A stretch of 19,815 bases of DNA from an uncultured Anaerolineae bacterium (GTDB lineage Bacteria; Chloroflexota; Anaerolineae; Anaerolineales; Villigracilaceae), in the NCBI GenBank assembly GCA_903854805.1, contig CAINXK010000062.1, positions 1 to 19,815 of the forward strand, written 5' to 3'. The notes under the pieces were generated by a model, which saw only the letters and a program-made list of their open reading frames with translations, was not told the DNA's origin and ran no database searches. Shown here piece after piece: positions 1 through 6,671 of the stretch. Position 1 is the first letter of the stretch, and the number at the start of each line of letters is the position of its first letter. Both the position numbers and the translations under genes were made by a program.

Positions 1-403
1 CTGAGATCAGTAAGACCTATTCTTCGCCAGCTCATAGAATGAACGGATTCGTTTACCATTCAAATTGGTTGCACAATTTGCTGGTTGCGACCTCCATGTC
101 TGGCTGCAAGCAATGACCACAAAAAACATCAGAACCAGAGAAATTTATATGTTTTTCTTAAAAATACGAAGGTTGAACTGAGAACAAAGTAATAAAATTT
201 ATATACTCTAAATATAAATTTTACACCATATTAGTTCGGATGAAATCAGATCTTCTTACTATGAAACAGAAATATTACCGATTAGACTTGGTTTGTGACG
301 AATGTCGTCCACTTTGGTTACATTAAAGGCTGTGTCTATTGATTATGATTGGGTATCATTTTAGTACATTGAAAAAGCTGTCCACAACGAACGAGGAGAA
401 TCC
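1..403. other. 5' region without an assignable gene
   Basis: No convincing gene lies in these 403 bases. The first 42 bases are open in frame 1 and end in TGA (reading LRSVRPILRQLIE), and frame 3 is open to about base 115, so either could be the tail of an upstream plus-strand gene. Neither can be confirmed from so short a piece. The middle is AT-rich and carries a perfect 11-bp AT-only inverted repeat (listed separately). The last 60 bases should contain the promoter of the GltD-like gene; a weak -10-like TATCAT sits at 354-359 without a matching -35. Confidence 0.5.
194..222. repeat. AT-only perfect inverted repeat
   Basis: AAAATTTATAT (194-204) and ATATAAATTTT (212-222) are exact reverse complements separated by seven bases (ACTCTAA). 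The 11-bp stem holds no G or C, so as RNA it would be weak. It could be a protein-binding palindrome, an AT-rich upstream element for the following gene, or a poor terminator for a gene to the left of the window. The sequence alone does not decide. Confidence 0.5.
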
Positions 404-1843
404 ATGCAGGCTGTCCCAAGTGAGTTCCTAGCGATTGACCGTAAGGAAAGGGTCAATAAACCCTTCCATGATCTATCACTGCGTTCACCCGACGAACGAG
501 TCCGCGATTTCGATGACGTGGTAATCTCTTTCGATCTGGATAGAGCACGACTAGAAGCTTCACGCTGTATCCATTGTCCAGACCCAGCTCCTTGCATGGT
601 AGCCTGTCCAACTAACAATGACATCCCATCTGCAATGTGGCTGATTGAACAAGGTCGATTTAAAGAAGCCGCGCAAATTTATCATCAGACTTCTTCACTT
701 CCTGAAATCTGTGGGCGAGTCTGTCCGCATGAACAACTCTGTCAAGGCTCATGCGTTCTGAATAAACAGCATCAGCCAGTCTTAACCGGCCAGCTTGAAG
801 TATTTGCACTTGAGTGGGAAAATGAGAACGATCCCTTTGTAATTCAAAAAAGCAAGCCAACTGGAAATAAAGTAGCGATCGTGGGAGCCGGACCAGCTGG
901 TATGTCCTGTGCCCACCTTTTGCTTGAAAAAGGTCATGAAGTTACGCTTTTTGATGCCAAACCAGCACCTGGTGGCTTAATGGTCTACGGCATCCCAAAC
1001 TTCAAACTTCCCAAAAGCTCCCTGTTTGCCAAGTGGAGTGACCTGGAAAAAGCGGGCGCCAAATTTGTGGGAAATACATATATCGGAAAAGACAAAACCA
1101 TTGACCAACTTTTCGGTGAAGGCTTTCAGGCAGTATTCTTAGGGGTTGGAGCTGGTATCGATGCCAAGATGGAAATTCCGGGGGAAGATCTCCCTGGAGT
1201 ATACGAGGCTACCGATTTCTTGATCCGAGGAAATGTCGATTTAAAATACCTACCCAACGACAAGCGCGAACGCCCACAAATGGGTAAACGTGTTGCCGTT
1301 ATTGGTGGCGGTGATACTGCATCAGATTGTCTGCGCACTGCACTTCGTATTGGTGCGGAAGAAGTAATTTGCATTTACCGCCGTACAGAAAAAGAGATGC
1401 CCGGCGGGAAAAAAGACCGACAGATGGCAAAAGATGAAGGCGCGCAGTATCGGTTTCTTACCCAGCCGGTACAATTTCTTGCAGGACCAGATGGCCGCTT
1501 GGCAGCAGTCGAATGTATAGAGATGAAACTCGGGGAACCTGATGCCAAAGGCAGGCGAAAGCCTGTCCCGGTGGAAAGTTCAAATTTCTCCATTGCGATC
1601 GATACCGCCATCAAAGCTCTTGGATATTGGCCTGATCCAATTATTGGCAAGACAACCACCAACCTGGAAGTCCATGATTGGGGTTTAATCACCCTGGTAG
1701 ATAAAAAAACCGGCGCCACCTCGCGCCCCGGAGTATATGCCGGTGGTGACGGAGTTACAGGGCCGGATCTCGTCGTCACTGCAATGGTAGCAGGACGAAA
1801 AGCCGCCGACGCTATTGATAAATTTCTAAAAGAACAAAAATAA
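404..1843 (+). CDS. gltD: GltD-like NADPH-dependent Fe-S flavoprotein oxidoreductase (glutamate synthase small-subunit family)
   Basis: This protein of 479 residues belongs to the family of the glutamate synthase beta subunit. In GOGAT that subunit oxidises NADPH through FAD and passes electrons through 4Fe-4S clusters to the large subunit. Two N-terminal cysteine sets are visible: C55-x2-C58-x5-C64-x3-C68 and C103-x3-C107-x5-C113-x3-C117. A FAD-binding GxGxxG follows at 160-165 (VGAGPAG), then GGLMVYGIPNFKLPK at 190-204, an NADPH-binding fold at 297-310 (VAVIGGGDTASD) and a C-terminal FAD-closing segment, YAGGDGVTGPD (445-455). Length is normal for the family. GAGGAG at 393-398 lies five bases before the ATG. 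No large subunit (gltB) is next to it, so it may serve a distant GltB or another partner, as do the related NfnB and SudA proteins. The family is secure; the exact reaction is not. Confidence 0.88.
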   Translation: MQAVPSEFLAIDRKERVNKPFHDLSLRSPDERVRDFDDVVISFDLDRARLEASRCIHCPDPAPCMVACPTNNDIPSAMWLIEQGRFKEAAQIYHQTSSLPEICGRVCPHEQLCQGSCVLNKQHQPVLTGQLEVFALEWENENDPFVIQKSKPTGNKVAIVGAGPAGMSCAHLLLEKGHEVTLFDAKPAPGGLMVYGIPNFKLPKSSLFAKWSDLEKAGAKFVGNTYIGKDKTIDQLFGEGFQAVFLGVGAGIDAKMEIPGEDLPGVYEATDFLIRGNVDLKYLPNDKRERPQMGKRVAVIGGGDTASDCLRTALRIGAEEVICIYRRTEKEMPGGKKDRQMAKDEGAQYRFLTQPVQFLAGPDGRLAAVECIEMKLGEPDAKGRRKPVPVESSNFSIAIDTAIKALGYWPDPIIGKTTTNLEVHDWGLITLVDKKTGATSRPGVYAGGDGVTGPDLVVTAMVAGRKAADAIDKFLKEQK

Positions 1844-1858
1844 GATGCGGACAAAAAA

Positions 1859-1884
1859 CCCGTCGGAAAACTGACGGGCTTTTT
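1859..1884 (+). terminator. Rho-independent terminator after gltD
   Basis: CCCGTCGG (1859-1866) pairs with CTGACGGG (1871-1878) around an AAAA loop, giving eight pairs including one G-T. C and five T's follow. Six A's precede the stem, so it could also stop transcription on the other strand. It starts 15 bases after the gltD stop codon and isolates gltD from the next gene. Confidence 0.88.
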
Positions 1885-1912
1885 GTTTAACGAGTCATTT
1901 ATATTCATTGGT

Positions 1913-1918
1913 TATAAT
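1913..1918 (+). promoter_or_regulatory. -10 element (TATAAT) six bases before the HExxH gene, possibly leaderless
   Basis: A perfect TATAAT lies between the gltD terminator and the ATG at 1925. Only six bases separate it from the start codon, so a standard start site would fall on or next to the A of the ATG. No Shine-Dalgarno sequence is present (ATAATCAGCCTATG). No good -35 is seen at the normal distance; the nearest is TTGTTT at 1883-1888, which is too far away. It fits a leaderless transcript, but a perfect hexamer can arise by chance in AT-rich DNA. Confidence 0.5.
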
Positions 1919-1924
1919 CAGCCT

Positions 1925-3175
1925 ATGAATCTTACTGAGCGGATTTTCAATTACTTCATATTATTTTGGTTCTTCTCTTTCTTGTCCTTCAGCAATGCTC
2001 GCCTGGACGATCTACAAGATCGAATTCACGTATTAGCTGTTGACAAAGCCTTCGACTTCGTCACTTGGACAGCCAATTCAACCTGGATTAAACTGACTCA
2101 AAGCGCAATTGGCACACCACATTACATAAACACTCAAGCACAACAACAAATAGTCTTGGAAAGTTTTGAACTGATAAAAGCTATAGAAAAAACAAATCAA
2201 GAAATTGATCTGGTTTATAGCAACCCATCCATCACTGATCCAACGGTCGCATCCGAATCACTCCGAATTAAGTTACAGGAACTCGATCATCGACTAAATT
2301 TAATCACCCCATTTGCAGAGGCAACTCTAGAATTCCAGGTTACATCTGCCTTGAATGATCTTGGACTAACCACGGGCGGTCAACCTATTCCTTGGGTCTT
2401 ATACCACATAACCCCATTACCCCAAAACCTGGTTATCTCAAAACGTGAGAAAATTGGGTCCGAAACAAATTATATACTCACGCCACTTACAACCAGTGAA
2501 GCTTCGACCCTCGAAAATAATGTCGACAAACAACTCAATGTTTCGTCACTGGTGGTAAATATTGGCGGATTGGCTGCCTACCCAACTATGATCATGCAAA
2601 CTGCATCCATCGATTGGTTGACAAGTACTATCGGGCACGAATGGACACATATATATTTAGGGCAGCGACCTTTGGGAAATAATTACAATACTCCAGAACT
2701 TAGAACAATGAACGAGACAACGGCATCAATCGCCGGCACAGAAATTGGAAAAATTGTAATGGAACGCTATTACCCAGGCTTGCTTGCCCAGAATAATAAT
2801 TTCCTAAAACTAGTTTCCAGCAAACGTAAAAATATCAACCCAACAAATTTCGACTTTCGTGCTGAGATGCACACAACCCGCGTTAAAGCGGATAAGTTAC
2901 TCAGTGACGGAAAAATTAGTGAAGCCGAAACTTACATGGAGCAGAGGCGCCAATTTTTCTGGGACAATGGGTATCCTATTCGAAAAATCAACCAAGCATA
3001 TTTCGCATTTAACGGATCTTATGCCGATACTCCAGGCGGAGCTGCAGGCGAGGATCCGGTCGGACCGGCGGTCCGTGCCTTACGCACTCAAAGTCATTCG
3101 TTAGTAGAATTTCTTGACCGTATTTCGGCCATGACCACATTTGCAGAACTCCAAAAAGCTGTAAATAATAACTAG
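1925..3175 (+). CDS. putative membrane-anchored or secreted HExxH metallopeptidase-like protein
   Basis: I do not recognise a named family. From the ATG at 1925 the product has 416 residues. A hydrophobic segment at about 8-23 could be an uncleaved anchor or signal peptide; no lipobox cysteine is present. H238-E-W-T-H242 is a zincin zinc-binding motif, and E264 in NETTASIAGTE lies 22 residues later, a spacing suited to a gluzincin third ligand. The region around 80-125 looks helical and may form coiled coil (EKTNQEIDLVYS; RIKLQELDHRLN). The C-terminal part (320-370) is charged and ends near a Gly-rich patch, TPGGAAGEDPVGPA. A TTG 42 bases upstream at 1883 would extend it, but that lies inside the gltD terminator, so the ATG is preferred. 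Peptidase activity and a location outside the membrane are inference. Confidence 0.72.
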   Translation: MNLTERIFNYFILFWFFSFLSFSNARLDDLQDRIHVLAVDKAFDFVTWTANSTWIKLTQSAIGTPHYINTQAQQQIVLESFELIKAIEKTNQEIDLVYSNPSITDPTVASESLRIKLQELDHRLNLITPFAEATLEFQVTSALNDLGLTTGGQPIPWVLYHITPLPQNLVISKREKIGSETNYILTPLTTSEASTLENNVDKQLNVSSLVVNIGGLAAYPTMIMQTASIDWLTSTIGHEWTHIYLGQRPLGNNYNTPELRTMNETTASIAGTEIGKIVMERYYPGLLAQNNNFLKLVSSKRKNINPTNFDFRAEMHTTRVKADKLLSDGKISEAETYMEQRRQFFWDNGYPIRKINQAYFAFNGSYADTPGGAAGEDPVGPAVRALRTQSHSLVEFLDRISAMTTFAELQKAVNNN

Positions 3176-3194
3176 ATCAATATTATTATTTTTT
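3163..3194 (+). terminator. weak AT-only hairpin after the HExxH gene
   Basis: AAATAATA (3163-3170) overlaps the last codons and is exactly complementary to TATTATTT (3184-3191), with three more T's following. The stem contains only A-T pairs and the loop is 13 bases, so it is at best a leaky terminator. Read-through into the next gene, whose start is about 50 bases on, is likely. Confidence 0.25.
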
Positions 3195-3223
3195 CTCATA
3201 AAGAATAAACCTAGGACATGATA

Positions 3224-4462
3224 ATGAAATTCGTGCGCAATTTCGTTTTATTTATATTATTATCTTTTTTACTACCTGCCTGCACTAACAATGCTAACCC
3301 ACCCCGCACGGAAAAAATAATACTAACCCCAAACCCTCCTTTACCAACCCGGTTTAGCCTGGGTAATTGTATAGACACCCGACTACCAACCCCGGTTTCT
3401 GGTGAGCTATCACTATTTCATCCCGTGAATTCTGATGACCATTCATTAGGCAAAGCTGATGCATTTGTAACCATATTAGTCTACAGCGACTTCCAATGTT
3501 CATCATGCGCAAGCATTGCCCCACTCCTAAAATCTTTTGTAAAAAAATATCCAAAAGACGTCCGCCTGGTTTTCCGTAATTTTCCGCTTATAAGTATTCA
3601 TGACAAAGCAGCTTTATCAACCCAGGCTGCTGAAGCCGCCAGTTTGCAAGGTAAATTTTGGGAAATGCATGATCTCCTCTATTCCCGGCAAGCCGAATGG
3701 CTAAACCTCAATCCCGTTGATTTTCAAAATTGGATCATCAAACAGGCAGAATCCATCCCGGTTAATAAATCCCAGTTTGAAGCTGATTTGACAAGTCCAG
3801 CATTGGAAACCCTTGCGCAAAAGGCCTGGGTTAATGGCCAAAACATTAAGCTCCCCGGCGCGCCAGTTATATTGATTAATGGTGAGATTCTCAAGTGGCA
3901 ACCAAATTTAATTGATCAATTGGAAAACTTGGTAAAACTGGCAATTCTCCCTCAAAAACAATTCAGCAGCTGCCCTCCTATAGTTATCGATCCAGTGAAA
4001 AAATACGTTGCAACATTAATCACTTCCAAGGGCACAATAAAAGTGACTCTTTTCTTGGATAAAGCCCCAAATACTGTAAATAATTTTATTTTTCTGGCCC
4101 AAAAAGGCTGGTATGACAATATACCTTTTCATCGCGTTATTCCTGGCTTCCTAGCACAATCCGGCGATCCAACTGGTACCGGTTTAGGAGGTCCTGGATA
4201 TTACATCCCAAACGAAACAAATTCATTTGTCTATGATAGGGCAGGAATGGTTGGTATGGTTAATTCAGGGCCAGATACAAATGGCAGTCAATTTTTCATA
4301 ACACTGGCCCCCGCTCCTCATCTCAACAAGGACTACTCCATCTTTGGCCAAGTAACGGGTGGAATAGAGGTGCTTTCTCTCTTAACACCTTTTGACCCAT
4401 CCAATCATCAGCCCGATGTCGAGCCCGACACACTATTTACAGTAACAATCGAGGAAAGATGA
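3224..4462 (+). CDS. lipoprotein with DsbA-like thioredoxin domain fused to cyclophilin-type peptidyl-prolyl isomerase
   Basis: This appears to be a secreted folding factor with two catalytic domains. Numbered from the ATG at 3224 (412 residues), a signal peptide ends in LLPAC, giving a lipobox cysteine at C20. A low-complexity Pro/Asn linker follows. The DsbA/thioredoxin-like domain spans about 64-235, with redox motif C92-S-S-C95 and the conserved loop proline in LPGAP (P214). The cyclophilin domain spans about 258-390, with FHRVIPGF (catalytic Arg R304), AQSGDPTGTGLGGPGY and NSGPDTNGSQFF. AGGA at 3213-3216 is seven bases before this ATG; an in-frame ATG at 3218 is only one base away, so 3224 is preferred. 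The stop overlaps the next start (ATGA), implying coupled expression with the PrsW-like protease. Both domains are clear; substrates are unknown. Confidence 0.87.
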   Translation: MKFVRNFVLFILLSFLLPACTNNANPPRTEKIILTPNPPLPTRFSLGNCIDTRLPTPVSGELSLFHPVNSDDHSLGKADAFVTILVYSDFQCSSCASIAPLLKSFVKKYPKDVRLVFRNFPLISIHDKAALSTQAAEAASLQGKFWEMHDLLYSRQAEWLNLNPVDFQNWIIKQAESIPVNKSQFEADLTSPALETLAQKAWVNGQNIKLPGAPVILINGEILKWQPNLIDQLENLVKLAILPQKQFSSCPPIVIDPVKKYVATLITSKGTIKVTLFLDKAPNTVNNFIFLAQKGWYDNIPFHRVIPGFLAQSGDPTGTGLGGPGYYIPNETNSFVYDRAGMVGMVNSGPDTNGSQFFITLAPAPHLNKDYSIFGQVTGGIEVLSLLTPFDPSNHQPDVEPDTLFTVTIEER

Positions 4463-5676
4463 ATTTTTCTACACCTGCAATCCAACCCAAAAATTGGGGA
4501 TCGTTTTTCACAGCCATTTTATTTGCTACAGGAGCACTCGCTATGTTCGTGCTAGGATTTTTTCTGGCACTGATCTCTGTCTTAACACAGCCAAATATAA
4601 AAACCAGCGAACCTGTAAGCGTTCTAATGCTTGCATTTGGTAAGGTGGCGATAGGACTTTTACTCATCCCGGGGTTTTACTTCAATGTAATAAATTTTCT
4701 TGGCAGACCTGATGCGAACAATTTAGCCATTAAAGTGGACGACCGAATTTTTTTCTCATCTTTAATAACATTATGGCTTTTGAGTCTGATGATAGGACAG
4801 GCCATCTCAACAAGTCAACCAGTTGCATCTCTCTTCCTGCCTTTCCTTAATTTCCTCGCGGTCTGCCTGCCAATCGTGATGTATTTACGTATTGGGTTGA
4901 GGGGCATAACTTTGCCATCTTTTCGGCACGTGTGGACTGTTTTTGGGGCTAGTCTCGTGGTATCTCCAATTTTAGCCCTCATCTTAGAAGCTTGCGTTTT
5001 TGGTGCGTTCTTAGCGATATACATTCTTATCGTCAAATTTATTCCCGAATTAAATAATCAATTTAGTTTGATGATTAGCACCTACGAATCTAGCAAACAA
5101 AGCGAAGATGCAATCATGCAATTGGTTGCAAATTTATTATTTTCACCAGGAACAGCTATCGCGGCTCTTGGAATTTTTTCTGTAGCCATTCCTTTCATTG
5201 AAGAAACCTTCAAGATTATTCTTTTATGGCTTTTAAAAAACCAAATCCACCGGCCCAGCGATGGTTTCGTGCTTGGGACTCTTTGTGGAGCAGCATTTGC
5301 ATTGGTAGAAAATATTAGCTTTACTAGCCTCGGCTACGCAGATTGGTCATCCAGCGCTGCAGTACGTGCATCTGCCGCGCTTCCACACATATTTAATAGC
5401 GGGCTTCTCGGCTGGGCATTAATCTCAGCAAAAGAAAACCACCGATACCGTCAGCTTGCGATAACTTTCCTTGCAGTAACACTTGTGCATGGTGCCTGGA
5501 ATGCCATTAGCCTTGGATTGGCGATGAACAGCCTTGCAGCGTATGTACCAATTATCCCCTTCTATCTTCGAAATTCATATCCTTGGATAGCAGGGTGGAT
5601 TTTACTCGCACTAGCAATTTTCTCTGGGCTTATCTACAATAACAGCCAAATGAAAAAACTTCAACTAGCCGAATGA
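4459..5676 (+). CDS. PrsW-family intramembrane metalloprotease
   Basis: This polytopic protein of 405 residues carries the four PrsW motifs in order: EExxK (E248-E249-T-F-K252), FALVEN (F280 to N285), H310 in PHIFNSGLLGWA, and H344 in LVHGAWNA. Known members are membrane-embedded peptidases; in Bacillus, PrsW makes the first cut in the anti-sigma factor RsiW. About nine or ten hydrophobic segments are visible, with five or six before the catalytic block, which begins near residue 235. The start overlaps the DsbA-cyclophilin stop by four bases (ATGA), and GAGGAAAG just upstream supplies a ribosome site. No sigma or anti-sigma pair is in view, so its target cannot be named. The pairing with an extracytoplasmic folding factor suggests envelope protein surveillance, which is inference. 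Confidence 0.87.
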   Translation: MNFSTPAIQPKNWGSFFTAILFATGALAMFVLGFFLALISVLTQPNIKTSEPVSVLMLAFGKVAIGLLLIPGFYFNVINFLGRPDANNLAIKVDDRIFFSSLITLWLLSLMIGQAISTSQPVASLFLPFLNFLAVCLPIVMYLRIGLRGITLPSFRHVWTVFGASLVVSPILALILEACVFGAFLAIYILIVKFIPELNNQFSLMISTYESSKQSEDAIMQLVANLLFSPGTAIAALGIFSVAIPFIEETFKIILLWLLKNQIHRPSDGFVLGTLCGAAFALVENISFTSLGYADWSSSAAVRASAALPHIFNSGLLGWALISAKENHRYRQLAITFLAVTLVHGAWNAISLGLAMNSLAAYVPIIPFYLRNSYPWIAGWILLALAIFSGLIYNNSQMKKLQLAE

Positions 5677-5690
5677 GTATTAAGCTGGGG

Positions 5691-5696
5691 TATAAT
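5691..5696 (+). promoter_or_regulatory. candidate -10 for dedA
   Basis: A perfect TATAAT preceded by GGGG lies 33 bases upstream of the dedA ATG, just past the prsW stop. No -35 of any quality is found 16-18 bases upstream (about GCCGAA). The position supports a separate transcript for dedA, but the evidence is one hexamer. Confidence 0.45.
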
Positions 5697-5729
5697 CCAG
5701 CGCTATCACTATTTTTGTCGGGAGAAAAA

Positions 5730-6371
5730 ATGGAAATCCTGAAAACGTTATTCGATATTTTTTTACATCTGGACAAATTCCTGGGAGAAATTATCACCCA
5801 GTACGGCACACAGACGTATGTTATTCTTTTCCTGGTCATTTTTTGCGAAACAGGTCTAGTTGTGACACCTTTCTTACCTGGAGACTCGCTCATTTTTGCC
5901 GCGGGAACATTCGCCGCGATGAAAAGCTTAGACCCTTTGATCCTTTTTGTCACATTAATTATTGCCGCCGTGGGTGGTGATGCTGTTAACTATTGGATTG
6001 GTCATAAGATTGGTCCTCGTGCATATACCGGCGAGATAAAACTGATTAAAAAAGAATACATAGATCGAACTCATGCGTTTTTTGAAAAACACGGTGGCAA
6101 AACAATTTTCCTGGCCAGATTCGTGCCGATCGTTAGAACCTTTGCTCCATTTGTTGCTGGTATTGGGCAAATGTCCTATGGCTATTTCCTTAGATACAAC
6201 TTAATCGGCGGAATAGTATGGGTATCCCTTTTCCTCTCCTTGGGTTACTTTTTTGGGGCCATGCCAATCGTTCAAAAAAACTTCGAACTGGTAATAATTG
6301 CAATTATCCTGATCTCAGCTGTTCCAATGATCATAGAATGGTTAAAAGCCCGGCGAGAAAATAAAAAATAA
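5730..6371 (+). CDS. dedA: DedA family membrane protein (DedA orthologue)
   Basis: The 213-residue product closely matches Escherichia coli DedA along its length: FCETGLVVTPFLPGDSL, GDAVNYWIGHKIG, HGGKTIFLARFVPIVRTFAPF and a GYFFG segment near the C-terminus. The family (SNARE-associated PF09335) includes proteins that move undecaprenyl phosphate or phosphatidylethanolamine across the membrane and support proton-motive-force homeostasis. The acidic residues and the FLARFVPIVR(T) motif typical of the family are present. The ATG at 5730 is preferred because MEILKTLFDIFLHLD aligns with the E. coli start (MDLIYFLIDFILHID) and GGGAG lies six bases upstream. An in-frame ATG at 5673, overlapping the prsW stop as ATGA, would add 19 residues, so coupled translation remains possible. 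Which lipid it carries is unknown. Confidence 0.92.
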   Translation: MEILKTLFDIFLHLDKFLGEIITQYGTQTYVILFLVIFCETGLVVTPFLPGDSLIFAAGTFAAMKSLDPLILFVTLIIAAVGGDAVNYWIGHKIGPRAYTGEIKLIKKEYIDRTHAFFEKHGGKTIFLARFVPIVRTFAPFVAGIGQMSYGYFLRYNLIGGIVWVSLFLSLGYFFGAMPIVQKNFELVIIAIILISAVPMIIEWLKARRENKK

Positions 6372-6671
6372 TCAAATCTAGTACATCGTTGCCAATATCC
6401 TAGTAAGACCTCGGGGATTATCACTCAGATAATCCCCGAGGTCTTACTTACGCCTGATTTTTGTATTATGTTATTATCTGACACCTAAACTGATAGTCAG
6501 GGTTCACGATTGACGATAATCATTTCTTCGCTCAAGCATTTACAATATGAGAATAAAACGCGAAAATTTGTCAATAATTTATCCTTTCTTGCAATAGATT
6601 CCGCCTACCGGAATACTCCGCAGATTTATGAAACATCAACTTCCTGTCAATAGATAAGGAGACGACAAAAG
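6372..6671 (+). other. intergenic region with hairpins, leader of the ABC operon
   Basis: These 300 bases hold a 21-bp perfect hairpin at 6402-6448 (listed separately), then about 200 AT-rich bases leading to the ABC operon. A small hairpin, ATTCCG-CCTAC-CGGAAT (6598-6614), lies in what is probably the 5' leader. TTGACG (6510-6515) and TTGTCA (6568-6573) resemble -35 boxes, but neither has a good -10 at the right distance. I found none of the conserved core strings of the TPP riboswitch, which I looked for because NMT1-type binding proteins can serve thiamine precursors. No small gene is evident. Confidence 0.5.
6402..6462 (+). terminator. 21-bp perfect hairpin with T tract after dedA
   Basis: The arms 6402-6422 and 6428-6448 are complementary at all 21 positions around a five-base loop (ACTCA). 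Five T's come at 6458-6462, about nine bases after the stem. Position just after dedA fits a terminator, but the stem is longer than usual and the T tract is displaced. A repeat element or protein-binding site is also possible. Confidence 0.65.

Noticed and set aside
1..120. CTGAGAT at the window start as part of a TPP riboswitch
   Set aside because: The other conserved core strings (such as ACCTGATCTGG) do not follow, and no thiamine gene is downstream.
1375..1908. Minus-strand open frame of 177 codons
   Set aside because: It is antisense to gltD, Ser/Pro/Arg-rich as expected of an opposite-strand shadow, and crosses the terminator.
1883..1924. TTG at 1883 as the start of the HExxH gene, adding 14 residues
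   Set aside because: It lies within the gltD terminator's T tract and has no ribosome site; the ATG at 1925 gives a normal anchor or signal sequence.
5673..5729. ATG at 5673 as the dedA start
   Set aside because: The ATG at 5730 aligns with the E. coli DedA N-terminus and has a good ribosome site, and a TATAAT lies between the two. The ATGA overlap with prsW keeps the earlier start possible but less likely.
9..6411. Decamer AGTAAGACCT shared between bases 9-18 and the left arm of the 21-bp hairpin
   Set aside because: Ten-base matches are common by chance in a window this size, and the rest of the hairpin is not repeated at the left edge.
6602..6661. Small hairpin before the ABC operon as a riboswitch
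   Set aside because: A single 6-bp stem with a five-base loop is not enough, and no conserved aptamer core was recognised.
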